The position numbers and the translations under genes were made by a program. DNA of 64,000 bases, from NCBI RefSeq assembly GCF_003097355.1, contig NZ_PYUI01000019.1:28260-92259 (forward strand). The letters are read 5' to 3'. This stretch comes from Arthrobacter sp. H-02-3. GTDB taxonomy: Bacteria; Actinomycetota; Actinomycetes; Actinomycetales; Micrococcaceae. Each line of letters begins with the position of its first letter. The first letter of the stretch is position 1. The notes beneath the pieces are model-generated. The model worked only from the letters and a program-made list of their open reading frames with translations. It was not told the DNA's origin and made no database searches. Below, in pieces: positions 1 to 7,759 of this stretch.

Positions 1-663
1 CGACGGCGAGTCCAGCGCCACGAGGCGCCCGCGGTCGATGATGCCCAGCCGGTCACAGAGGACGTTTGCCTCTTCGAGGTAGTTCGTGGTGATGAGCACG
101 GTGGTTCCGCGCTCTTTGAGCTCGAGGATCCGGTCCCAGAGCGCGCGCCGGCTCTGCACATCGACTCCCAGGGCGGGCTCGTCGAAGTAGAGCAGCTCGG
201 GCTCGTGGAGCAGTGCCCGGACCAGGGCCAGACGTCGTTTCATGCCGCCGGAGAAGGTGGAGACGCGGCTCTTTCGCCGCTCGTCGAGCTGCGCAAGCTC
301 CAGCAATGACGTGATCCGCTTCTCGATGCCCTTCCGGGGCACGTCGAAGAGATCGGCGTGAAAGCGGAGGTTGGCTTCCGCCGTGAGCTCCTCGTAGAGG
401 GCGTTCTCTTGCGGCACCGTCCCCAGCGAGCGTCGGATCCTCTGCGGATCCACGAGCATGTCCACGCCAAGGACCGTGACCCCTCCGGAGGTCGGACGGC
501 TCAGGCCGCTGATCATGTTGATGGTGGTTGTCTTGCCGGATCCGTTGGGCCCGAGCAGGCCGAAGATTTCCCCGCGTTCGACCCGCAGACTGAGCTTGTC
601 GATTGCGGTGAAGGAGCCGAATCGTTTGGTGACTTCTGTGAGCTCGATGGCCGTTTCGGTCAT
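1..663 (-). CDS. ABC transporter ATP-binding protein (3' end outside window)
   Basis: ATPase subunit of an ABC transporter, probably a drug or polymer exporter of the DrrA/CcmA class (class inferred). Translating the reverse strand from the ATG at 661-663 gives an open frame to the window edge (221 codons). It carries a Walker A motif GPNGSGKTT near residue 38, a Q-loop region (VPQEN), an ABC signature read as FSGGMKRR rather than the canonical LSGGQ, a Walker B LLYFDEP, and the switch region TTNYLEEA. The signature variant is common in exporter-type ATPases. The permease should lie beyond the left edge. The gene diverges from the membrane-protein operon that begins at 888. The first ATG follows a GGTAAGGGC stretch on the coding strand and is the natural start. 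Confidence 0.9.
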   Translation of the reverse strand, partial: MTETAIELTEVTKRFGSFTAIDKLSLRVERGEIFGLLGPNGSGKTTTINMISGLSRPTSGGVTVLGVDMLVDPQRIRRSLGTVPQENALYEELTAEANLRFHADLFDVPRKGIEKRITSLLELAQLDERRKSRVSTFSGGMKRRLALVRALLHEPELLYFDEPALGVDVQSRRALWDRILELKERGTTVLITTNYLEEANVLCDRLGIIDRGRLVALDSPS

Positions 664-887
664 GCCCTTACCTCCTTGGGCCACAGGCGCGGTGACCGGC
701 CGGCAGTCTCATCGGGCGGCCCCACGGCTCCATGATGGGACGGGGCCGATCAAAACACAACCGGTCGCGGTTACGCATCTGGCGTTTGAACCCCGGGAGG
801 TCCACGCTTTAAGGAGTCGGGCTGTAGCCCGACGTCGGGCGGTGCCGGATCGCCGAGGGCGGTCTGCGGAGTGCGAGGAGAACGACC
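664..887. promoter_or_regulatory. Divergent intergenic region with perfect inverted repeat
   Basis: This 224-bp gap separates the ABC ATPase (leftward) from the operon starting at 888 and must contain both promoters. A perfect 8-bp inverted repeat, GTCGGGCT-GT-AGCCCGAC, lies at 816-833, with a further GTCGGGC at 834-840. It could be an operator or an mRNA hairpin. No regulator gene is adjacent. Confidence 0.4.
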
Positions 888-1952
888 ATGGTTGACACGG
901 CAGCCCCGGCGCTCAGGACCGGCGTCGGGCGGGACCTGGTCACAGAACTGCTGGGCATCTGGCTCCTCCTGGCGGTCTTCCTGGATGGCTGGGCACACCT
1001 CCACGTTCCCGGACTGGAAACGTTCTTCACCCCCTGGCACGCCGCTCTCTATTCCGGCCTCCTTGCCATGGCAGCGTGGACGGCCACCGTGATCTGGAGG
1101 AACCGCGAGCCCGGGCAGCCGCTCGCCCGCGCGATACCTGCCGGCTACCGGGGCACGGTAGTTGGAGTTGTCCTTTTCGCCGTCGCCGGCGTTCTGGACC
1201 TGGCATGGCATGAAATCCTGGGCATCGAAGTCTCGCTCGATGCGCTGGTAAGCCCCACCCATCTGCTGCTGGGGTTTAGCCTCTTCCTCATACTCGGTAC
1301 CGGCGTCCGCAGCGCACGGGCCCGTGGCCGGTCGGGCGCCTTCGAGTGGTCGGCGCCGGCGCTGCTGGCTGTCGCCCTGATGACCGGTTTGGGCGCTTTC
1401 TTCCTCATTTACTGCTCGGCCTTTGTCCGGACCGCTCCCGCGGTCCCGTACATCCCGACGCCGATCGGCAGTCCCGGCCACACCCAAGCGGAGATGCCTG
1501 CGGCGATCGGTATGGCCAGCTACCTGGTGACCACGGCACTGATCATCGCCCCGTTTCTCTACACCTGGTCGGGAGCCCTGCGGCCACCTCGCGGCATCGC
1601 CACCATGCTGGTCGCCGTCGTGGCGTGGCTGCCCCTGGCGATGTCGGGATTCCGCCCGGCAGGTGTCGCCGGAGCGGCAGGTGCCACGCTGGCCGCAGTT
1701 GTGGCGGACGTGCTGATCGCCCGAGGGGGCGGCCAATTGACCGGCCGCCGGCTGCCGGCGGTCAGCGCGGTACTGGCGGCTCTTATCTGGACAGGCCAGA
1801 TGATCGGGATCGCCGTGGTGTCAGGGGTTGGATGGCCTGTGTCGATGTGGCTTGGAGCCATTGTGCTGAGTTCGGCAGTGGCTGCCGGTCTGGCCTTCGT
1901 CAGCTCCTGGAACACCGGGAGCACGCCAACCCAGGAAGCAACGCACGTTTAG
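888..1952 (+). CDS. Multi-pass membrane protein, function unknown
   Basis: Predicted 354-residue integral membrane protein with roughly eight to nine hydrophobic helices across its length (for example residues 20-42, 50-68, 88-108, 120-140, 152-178, 203-225, 235-260, 280-330). I do not recognise a catalytic motif. Residues 65-75 carry charged and tryptophan positions between helices. The ATG at 888 follows a good ribosome-binding site, GAGGAG, at 875-880. It is the first gene of a likely three-gene operon: the next gene begins 9 nt after its stop, and a GNAT gene follows. The methyltransferase partner suggests a membrane or lipid role, but that is inference only. Confidence 0.8.
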   Translation: MVDTAAPALRTGVGRDLVTELLGIWLLLAVFLDGWAHLHVPGLETFFTPWHAALYSGLLAMAAWTATVIWRNREPGQPLARAIPAGYRGTVVGVVLFAVAGVLDLAWHEILGIEVSLDALVSPTHLLLGFSLFLILGTGVRSARARGRSGAFEWSAPALLAVALMTGLGAFFLIYCSAFVRTAPAVPYIPTPIGSPGHTQAEMPAAIGMASYLVTTALIIAPFLYTWSGALRPPRGIATMLVAVVAWLPLAMSGFRPAGVAGAAGATLAAVVADVLIARGGGQLTGRRLPAVSAVLAALIWTGQMIGIAVVSGVGWPVSMWLGAIVLSSAVAAGLAFVSSWNTGSTPTQEATHV

Positions 1953-1961
1953 GAGGTTCAA

Positions 1962-2510
1962 GTGATCAGCATGACGGCATCCGGAGAGACGTCGCGGGAG
2001 AAGAGGCTCGCAGCCATTGGCACGGCGGTGTTCGCCGTCGCGCCGGCGACGGCGGCCGGGCTCGTTCCGTGGTTGTTGACGCGCTGGAAGGTGAAGCGGC
2101 CGGTGCCGGGCGGACTCCCCGCGCAATGCGCCGGCGTCGTGCTCATCGGTGCGGGCGCGGCAGTGATCACAAGTTCGTTTGTCCGGTTCGCCGTCGAGGG
2201 ACTGGGGACCCCGGCTCCCTTTGCGCCGACGAAGCATTTGGTGGTCGGCGGCTGGTACCGATACGTGCGCAACCCCATCTACGTCGCCCTCGCCGCCTCG
2301 ATTACCGGGCAGGGCCTCCTGCTGGGGCAGCCCAAGCTTTTTGCCCTTGCCGCCGTGGATGCCGTCCCGGTGGCCGCGTTTGTGGTGTTCCACGAGGAGC
2401 CCACGCTGGAACGGACGTTCGGACCTGAATATGAGATTTACCGCGCCAATGTCCCGCGCTGGCTGCCCAGGCTCACTCCCTGGCGGGACGGATCCGCTGT
2501 GCCGTTGTAG
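1962..2510 (+). CDS. Isoprenylcysteine carboxyl methyltransferase / phospholipid methyltransferase family protein
   Basis: Small integral membrane methyltransferase of the ICMT/PEMT superfamily (182 residues), which transfers a methyl group from SAM to a lipid or prenylated substrate. Diagnostic C-terminal features are visible: GGWYRYVRNPIY near residue 100, in which the RNP signature binds SAM, then FHEEPTLERTFGPEYEIYR and VPRWLPR near the end. Three to four hydrophobic helices precede and surround them. GTG at 1962 is chosen because AGGAGG at 1951-1956 sits 5 nt upstream; an ATG at 1971 is the alternative. It lies 9 nt after the membrane gene and 11 nt before the GNAT gene, so the three are probably co-transcribed. 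The substrate cannot be inferred. Confidence 0.82.
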   Translation: MISMTASGETSREKRLAAIGTAVFAVAPATAAGLVPWLLTRWKVKRPVPGGLPAQCAGVVLIGAGAAVITSSFVRFAVEGLGTPAPFAPTKHLVVGGWYRYVRNPIYVALAASITGQGLLLGQPKLFALAAVDAVPVAAFVVFHEEPTLERTFGPEYEIYRANVPRWLPRLTPWRDGSAVPL

Positions 2511-2521
2511 CGTGGAGGCCA

Positions 2522-3310
2522 ATGACACTTTCGACGCAGCTTCTCATGGCCTATGACCAGCAACTCCGAACAGATGCGGAGACCCCGAGCGCGCTCGCCG
2601 TTGAACTACTGGGCCCGTTACGTCTGGTGACGTTTGCCGGCGGCCGAGGCTTCGTGACCTATCAGGATCTCGGTGGCGCCGACGCACCCACGATCGCGCG
2701 ATGGGTGGCCGAGGCACTTGCTTTCTACCGCAGCGATCCAGCCATTGTGCGGGTCGAGTGGAAAACCCGTGGACACGATGATGCGCCCGGACTCCATGAC
2801 GCGTTGCTCGCCAACGGATTTGAGCCCGATGAAACCGAGTCGATCATGATCGGGCCAGCCAAGGCGTTGACCGCGGACGTGCAACTCCCGCCCGGCGTCA
2901 GCCTCCGCCGCGTGAGCGAAGAACGGGACATCCGCGCCATGAGCGCAATGCAGGACGAAGTTTTCGGCGTTTCCGTCTCCAATGGCAACGCCGACGCAAT
3001 CCTGGCCCGTGCGGCACGCGACGACGGGATGGAACTCTGGGTGGCCGAACACGAGGGATCGATGGTGAGCGCCGGGCGCCTCGAACCCGTTCCTGGCACG
3101 GAATTTGCCGGCATCTGGGGCGGGGCGACGCGCGCCGAGTGGCGCGGCCAAGGCATCTACCGGGCCGTTACCGCGGCCCGTGCCCGGGCCGCGCTGGCGA
3201 GGGGCAAGACACTCATCCACAGCGATTCAACCGAGTATTCACGCCCTATTTTGGAACGCTACGGTTTGCTCCGGGTGTCAACAACCACCCCGTATCGATG
3301 GCGGCGCTGA
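2522..3310 (+). CDS. GNAT family N-acetyltransferase
   Basis: 262-residue protein whose C-terminal half has the acetyl-CoA-binding GNAT fold. Motif A reads RAEWRGQGIYRAVTAA around residues 203-218 (R/Q-x-x-G-x-G/A type), preceded by the beta strands AGIWGGATR and followed by the SDSTEYSRPILERYGL segment typical of motif B. The N-terminal 120 residues are a second, degenerate acetyltransferase-like domain or substrate-binding region. A GGAGG at 2513-2517 precedes the ATG. It is the last gene of the operon beginning at 888 and converges on the gene at 3337-3951. The acceptor substrate is unknown. Confidence 0.85.
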   Translation: MTLSTQLLMAYDQQLRTDAETPSALAVELLGPLRLVTFAGGRGFVTYQDLGGADAPTIARWVAEALAFYRSDPAIVRVEWKTRGHDDAPGLHDALLANGFEPDETESIMIGPAKALTADVQLPPGVSLRRVSEERDIRAMSAMQDEVFGVSVSNGNADAILARAARDDGMELWVAEHEGSMVSAGRLEPVPGTEFAGIWGGATRAEWRGQGIYRAVTAARARAALARGKTLIHSDSTEYSRPILERYGLLRVSTTTPYRWRR

Positions 3311-3336
3311 AGATCTTGGAGTCCGGCACGGGGCGG

Positions 3337-3951
3337 TCACCAAAATTTCTGCACACCCGGGGCTGCGTCACGGAGCCGGGCACCTTCGAGGACGATGGAG
3401 CACTCCTCTAAGCCGAACTCTCTCCACTGTGCGAGCACTCGGAGGTCTCCTGCCGGCGGCAACGGCCAGAGCCAGAGCGTGCCTGTGCCGGAGAACTCGT
3501 CGTCGCCCCCGTTCCCGCCGCCGTTTCTCAGCAGGAGGACCGGGGCTGGCGGCTGCTGGGTGCCGTCGAAGACCCCGTGCGGGTGTGCGCCCGTGCTGGC
3601 CTTGGCGCCATCGGGAAAGGCTGCGCCGAACAGGAGCATGGAAGCAGCGCCGGAGCCCCTGCGTGCGCCGGGTCTGCCCCGGAAGAATGCGTCGTTGAGA
3701 TCCGCCCATTCCTCATCGGTCTGTTCGCCCCGGCGGATGGTCCAGCACACATCGAACGAACAACCCGTGGAGAAGACATCCACGCTTTTTACAGCCATCA
3801 CCATCGTCGGGCTCCGGTGCAGAAACTGCCCAACATGGAGCACGGCCGGCAGCTCGGACGGCGGGGCGCCCGCCCAGGCCGGGGGCACATACCGCGTTGC
3901 CCGTCCGCGCGGCGGAAGGGGCGGCACCGGGAATTCCTGGAAGAAGGTCAT
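3337..3951 (-). CDS. Conserved hypothetical protein
   Basis: 204-residue soluble protein that I cannot assign to a family. It has a proline-rich start (FPVPPLPPRGRATRYVPPAW), an apparently folded core rich in W, F and V, a short glycine/aspartate-rich loop near residue 145 (GGGNGGDDE), and a tryptophan-rich strand, GTLWLWPLPP. There is no signal peptide or membrane segment. Codon use is ordinary for the region, and AAAGGA sits 6 nt before the ATG on the coding strand. The lipoprotein gene at 3983-4474 reads in the same direction but ends 31 nt upstream of this start, so the two may be co-transcribed. Confidence 0.7.
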   Translation of the reverse strand: MTFFQEFPVPPLPPRGRATRYVPPAWAGAPPSELPAVLHVGQFLHRSPTMVMAVKSVDVFSTGCSFDVCWTIRRGEQTDEEWADLNDAFFRGRPGARRGSGAASMLLFGAAFPDGAKASTGAHPHGVFDGTQQPPAPVLLLRNGGGNGGDDEFSGTGTLWLWPLPPAGDLRVLAQWREFGLEECSIVLEGARLRDAAPGVQKFW

Positions 3952-3982
3952 GGGTGATCCTTTCGTTGGCGTGCGCCCCCAG

Positions 3983-4474
3983 TCACTGCGGCCGGCCCGG
4001 GAGCTGGACCGTGATGGGCGGCGTTGTTACGGGACCGCCGCATTCTTCCGAGCCGCCGGTCCTGGTCCATTCCACCGGTGATTGCTGCTGGGCGAGCACC
4101 GTGCCGTCCTTGGCGAGCACGCGCGTCGTCACTTCGTGGGGCAATGGGCCGCTGACAGTGAACAACCAGGAATTGAGCGCCGTCTTGGAGGCAACGAAAG
4201 GTGCCGGGGACGGGGAAGCGTCACCCGGGAGGCTCGGGCCCGCTGTTTTCGGCGACGCAGCCTGTGCCGGGGCTGCCTCGCGAACGGAGCAGCCCTCCGG
4301 AGTGCAGAGCTGAACATCGTTGACGGCGGTGATGTCGCCTTCGAGCCTGACAGTGATGGTGCTGACCCAGCCAACTGCCGGGCAAACGACGTCGGTCATT
4401 GCGCAGGCCGACAGTGGCAGGCCGGCAAGCATGAGCACAACGGCAGAGCGAAAGATCCCCCAATTCGACCTCAT
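3983..4474 (-). CDS. Predicted lipoprotein, unknown function
   Basis: 163-residue secreted protein with a classic type II signal: positively charged start MRSNWGIFR, hydrophobic stretch SAVVLMLAGLPL, then a lipobox read as LSAC with the acylated cysteine at about residue 24. The mature part has two short cysteine-bearing segments (DVVCPAVGW; CTPEGC), a low-complexity Ala/Pro/Ser linker at about residues 65-90 and a C-terminal domain with ECGG. The four mature cysteines could form disulfides outside the cell. No enzymatic motif is visible. It reads in the same direction as the gene at 3337-3951. Confidence 0.72.
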   Translation of the reverse strand: MRSNWGIFRSAVVLMLAGLPLSACAMTDVVCPAVGWVSTITVRLEGDITAVNDVQLCTPEGCSVREAAPAQAASPKTAGPSLPGDASPSPAPFVASKTALNSWLFTVSGPLPHEVTTRVLAKDGTVLAQQQSPVEWTRTGGSEECGGPVTTPPITVQLPGRPQ

Positions 4475-4678
4475 CGTGCCAGTCTAGACAGACTCCCGGC
4501 CGACCGCTCGCCTCCCGCTGCGAGAGTTTCGCCGTCGAAGTCCGCCGGAAGAATTGTCCAGGTCCGCATCGGCGAGATCGCGATGGGGACCGCTGAGACG
4601 CCGGGCCGGTTTCGCTGACCGTCCGCCCCCGGTGCCTGAGGAATGCTAAGCCGGCTTGCGTGACAACCGCGCCAACAC

Positions 4679-4795
4679 CTAATCGCCGGAGTCGTCCTCC
4701 TGCTTCTTCTTGTCCCGGCCTGAGAAGAGTGCCTCGCACGCGGCCTCCGTCACGGCCTGGAGCAGAGCCCGGATGATCTCCCCAAGAATCCACAT
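4679..4795 (-). CDS. Possible 38-residue small protein
   Basis: A short reading frame starting at the ATG on 4793-4795 encodes MWILGEIIRALLQAVTEAAC followed by a charged tail EALFSGRDKKKQEDDSGD. The first 22 residues form an amphipathic or hydrophobic helix and the tail is strongly charged, the organisation of a small membrane-associated protein. An in-frame upstream start (4888) would add 31 basic, low-complexity residues and is less likely. There is no homology evidence, and GC-rich DNA produces such frames by chance, so this is a candidate only. Confidence 0.4.
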   Translation of the reverse strand: MWILGEIIRALLQAVTEAACEALFSGRDKKKQEDDSGD

Positions 4796-4912
4796 GCGGC
4801 CACGATAGGGCGAACGGCCCGCTTGGCCAACGAAGCAGGCCTTTCCCGGGAAATACACCGACCGGGCGACGGTCCCACCCGCGTGCATCCGCCCGGTCTT
4901 TGCCTGACGCTG

Positions 4913-5857
4913 TCAGGATGCCGGCGTCGGGATGCGCTCCAGCGTGCACGGATCTGTGTTGGCTCCGCACACGATCACCGCCACGCGTTCGCCGTCCTGG
5001 GGCGTGTAGGCCCCGAAGGTGAGCGCAGCGAAGGCCGCGGCCGCGCCGTACTCGGCGGGGATGCGGTACTCGCTCCACAGCTATTCCCGGGCGGAGACAA
5101 TGGCAGCGTCGTCCACGAGCACCGAGACCGGCGGGACACGGGCGGCCATGCTGAACGCGATCTCACCTACGCGCCGTGCCCCCAGGGAGTCCGCCGCGAT
5201 CCCGGAAACCGGCACATCGACCGGCTGTCCGGCGTCGAGGGCCGCATGCAGAGTAGGAATATTGAAGGGTTCCACCGCCACGACGCGTGAGCGGCCCTCG
5301 GCAGCTGCAGCAACGCCCGCGTACAGGCCGCCCCCGCCGACGACGATCGTGTCGATGCCGGGCTCATCCTCCAGGATCTCTTCGGCGAGGGTGCCCGCCC
5401 CCGCAGCGATCTCGAGCTGGTCGTAGGCATGGCAGAACAGTGCACCGCTGGCTTCCACGCACTCCATTGCAGCCGCATAGGCCTCCGCGTACTCCGCGCC
5501 GACCTGGCGGACGGCTGCCCCGTATCCAAGGAGGCGCTCGACCTTGACGCGCGGTGCCGTCTCCGGGACGAACACTGTCGCCGGAACCCCAAGCGCCGCT
5601 GCGGCATAGGCATTTGCCAGGCCCGCGTTGCCGCCGGACGCGGCCACCACACCGACGGCGGGGTCAAGTTCCCCTCGCTCCCGGGCGGCGAGAAGACGGT
5701 TGAAGGCCCCACGGGCCTTAAAAACACCGGTGTGCTGCTGAAACTCGCACTTGAACCAGAGCGGGGCGGCGGCGGTGCCTCCGCGGAGCAGGGGCGTGCG
5801 CCGTACATAGCCGTTGATGCGCCGCTCTGCCTCGAGCACATCGCTTCGGTTGATCAC
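4913..5857 (-). pseudogene. Threonine/serine dehydratase-like PLP enzyme interrupted by an in-frame amber codon
   Basis: Fold-type II PLP enzyme of the threonine/serine dehydratase family (would deaminate Thr/Ser to the 2-oxo acid). The PLP lysine lies in FKARGAFNR (about residue 48), the substrate loop is ASGGNAG, and the PLP-phosphate glycine loop is VGGGGLYAG near residue 172. After residue 258 (VSARE) the frame meets TAG at 5081-5083. In the same frame it then continues with perfectly family-like sequence (LWSEYRIPAEYGAAAAFAAL, then a GERVAVIVCGANTDP C-terminus) to TGA at 4913-4915, giving 313 sense codons in total. A single C-to-T change of CAG would explain the stop. The truncated form lacks the last helices and the cofactor-side CGAN loop, so it is probably inactive unless the stop is suppressed or is a sequencing error. 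Confidence 0.85.
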
Positions 5858-5949
5858 GGTTTTTCCTCAAATTGCCCCGCCGATACGGTCGCTAGAATAA
5901 CGCGTGCCGCCGGTACGGTTTCCAACACTGCCGCCGAGCCGGCCCCGGG

Positions 5950-6381
5950 TCAGCCGTCAGTGTCCGGAGGCATGCTGGCCAGCACGTCCGTCAAAGCGGG
6001 ACGGAGGTCTGCCGCGATGCGGGGGAGTGCGTCGGCGTTCGGGATCCGGCCCTCACGGAGTTCCTTCTCGAGGCCTGTGCAGTAGCGCGTCAGCTGCTCT
6101 GCTCCAACCATTGCCGAGCTTGTCTTCAGGCTCAGGACGGCATCGAGCGCATGCTCCGGGTCCGCCGTGCCCAGAGCCGTGTGCACCTGCGTCAGGCGGT
6201 CCCGGAGCAGGGCGAGGAAGTTGGAGGCAAACGTTGCTGCTGCGGTGCGACCGACGTGATCAACCAGATCCTGGAGTTTCGATTCGTCCACGACCTGTGG
6301 CGGGCGTGGATGAACGCCACTGTTTGGCTGCGCAGCCCCGGTAGGCGGTTTGCCCGCAGCGTCCCCCAACGTCATTGCCAT
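5950..6381 (-). CDS. Hpt-like four-helix protein lacking the phospho-accepting histidine
   Basis: 143-residue protein that resembles histidine phosphotransfer (Hpt) domains from two-component phosphorelays. After a Pro/Gly-rich N-terminus (residues 1-30), helices run from VVDESKLQDLVDHV onward. The motif that normally reads AHxLKGSSxxLGA here reads VLSLKTSSAMVGA (about residues 83-95). The LK.SS..GA framework is kept, but leucine replaces the phosphorylated histidine and threonine replaces the glycine. A C-terminal helix pair (LTRYCTGLEKELREG) follows. It would not relay phosphate by the normal chemistry. Roles as a docking or inhibitory pseudo-Hpt are possible but unproven. No kinase or receiver gene is nearby. 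Confidence 0.65.
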   Translation of the reverse strand: MAMTLGDAAGKPPTGAAQPNSGVHPRPPQVVDESKLQDLVDHVGRTAAATFASNFLALLRDRLTQVHTALGTADPEHALDAVLSLKTSSAMVGAEQLTRYCTGLEKELREGRIPNADALPRIAADLRPALTDVLASMPPDTDG

Positions 6382-6487
6382 AGCCTAACCGGTGCAGCAG
6401 ACCCGCCGCTTCACGGTCGTAGTGTGAGCCCCTTCACAAGGCAGCCGTCCAATCAACTTACGATGCTTATGAGCCGAGATGGAGCCG

Positions 6488-7129
6488 TCAGGAAGACCGC
6501 GCTGCTTGCCGTCGTTTCAGGTCCCAGGCAGTCCAGGCGATGAGGGCGGCGAAAACGGTCACTGCCAGGGCGGCCGAAACCCCCACCATGACGTCAATAG
6601 GCAGCAGATAGACCAGGACGGCCCGCGTGCTGGCTTCAGCAATCAGTCCCGCACCCCAAACGGCGGAAATCTTCAGGTGCCAGCGGCGCACCGCAGGGTT
6701 GCGGTGGAATTCCCGGTCCATTTCCCCGGCGCGCTCCGGACTCCAGGTCTTGGCTGCGTCCAAAGTCAGGGGATGTCCCAGGGCAGCCAAAACCAGGAAC
6801 GAAACACCAAGGCCGCCGGTGATAGCAGAGTCCTTGAGCAGCAGAAACCGCGGGTCACCGGTAAGGAAAGAAAGGCCCAGGCCGAGTCCGAAGACGATGA
6901 CCATCAGCATCGCAAACGGGTTCAGGGAATGTCCCTTGAACGCGGTCCACAACAGCCGGCATGCAGCTGCTCCCGTCGCCGCCAGCAGTGCTGCCCAGTC
7001 CGTGGCACCGGCCAGGTGCAGGACGTAGTAGGCAGCGAGCGGTGCCCCTACGTCCCAAGCCAGACCCCGGACCAGCGCACGCGTCACCAAACCCGGACGT
7101 TCCCGTCCCGAAGCCTGCTCAGCGTTCAT
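6488..7129 (-). CDS. VC0807-like integral membrane protein
   Basis: 213-residue membrane protein with about six hydrophobic segments. It contains the pattern WDVGAPLAAYYVLHLAG near the start, CRLLWTAFKGHSLNPFAMLM in the middle and FLLLKDSAITGGLGVSFL, which I recall from the VC0807-type conserved membrane family (function unknown). The start is placed at the ATG on 7127-7129 (MNAEQ), which is preceded by GGGACGGAG on the coding strand. A longer frame beginning at 7177 adds a cysteine- and proline-rich stretch with no support. The C-terminus is basic (DLKRRQAARSS). Neighbours do not suggest a pathway. Confidence 0.78.
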   Translation of the reverse strand: MNAEQASGRERPGLVTRALVRGLAWDVGAPLAAYYVLHLAGATDWAALLAATGAAACRLLWTAFKGHSLNPFAMLMVIVFGLGLGLSFLTGDPRFLLLKDSAITGGLGVSFLVLAALGHPLTLDAAKTWSPERAGEMDREFHRNPAVRRWHLKISAVWGAGLIAEASTRAVLVYLLPIDVMVGVSAALAVTVFAALIAWTAWDLKRRQAARSS

Positions 7130-7429
7130 CGGGGTGCTCCGTCCCTTTTCCGGATGCGGGCTCTTTGAACAACACACCGGCTACAGCAGTCTTCCGAAGA
7201 AGACCGAGGACCATGCAGTCAGCAGCACGATCACGAGCATGCCGTCCGCCAAACGACCTCCGGCCGTGACGGCATACCAAGCCTTCCCCGAGACCGGGGA
7301 CCAGGCCCTTCGTTGGCCGAATTCGGTGAATCGCCGCCACGGGGACCCCGCCGAAATCGGCGATCACCGGAGCCGCCGTCTTCAGCTCCCCTCCGCTTAT
7401 GACCAAGAGCTTCACCGGCCAGCAACGCC
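7130..7429. other. Intergenic stretch without a convincing gene
   Basis: About 300 bp with no gene I can support. On the minus strand one frame from 7381 to 7180 reads as a short remnant (SPWRRFTEFGQRRAW, then a hydrophobic stretch DGMLVIVLLTAWSSVFF) with no start codon and a stop upstream. This resembles the C-terminal membrane helix of a lost gene. Nothing else stands out. Confidence 0.4.
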
Positions 7430-7759
7430 ATGCTAGGTCCGAGCAGGAAGCGTCGTCAACAGGCCCGCAACCGGGTTGAATCGCCTCGGGATGCTCCTAT
7501 TCCTGTCGATTCGTGGCTTGGGGTGTTCGGCTGGCTGGACTCCGGCAGGAGGGTGATCGACTGCCCTAGCAGTGAACAGCGCATCCAGCTGCTTGGGAAC
7601 ACCGCCATCTTCTCGCACCGGGTCGCCACGACCGTCCAGACAAGTTCCTCAGGATCCCGCGCAGTAAGTGACGAACGGGAGACCATCGTTTCTGCCCGAA
7701 GTCAGGACGGTCGTGTCCTCAGCATGAACAAGCACTTGTTGGCCTGCCCCGGTCTGTGA
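7430..7759 (+). pseudogene. Decayed, N-terminally truncated SnoaL/NTF2-like domain protein
   Basis: The plus-strand frame encodes a stretch with the layout of the second half of a SnoaL/NTF2-fold protein: RRVIDCPSSEQRIQLLGNTA, then SHRVATTVQTSSSG, then DERETIVSARSQDGRVLSMN and a short end KHLLACPG. In the family as I recall it, the equivalent end reads like DERETIVFxRxDGRWLxVHEHLS. Here the conserved tryptophan and His-Glu-His positions are replaced, and the first 40-50 residues (helix 1 and the active-site pocket) have no counterpart upstream. The last 41 bp overlap the epimerase gene on the other strand. I read it as a degrading remnant; a short functional protein cannot be excluded. Confidence 0.45.

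Noticed and set aside
771..1736. 321-codon minus-strand frame over the first membrane gene
   Set aside because: Arg/Gly/Gln-rich with no motifs, antisense to a supported operon.
4221..5078. 285-codon minus-strand frame across the lipoprotein and amber-codon regions
   Set aside because: Arg/Gly/Ser-rich shadow of other frames with no motif or start signal.
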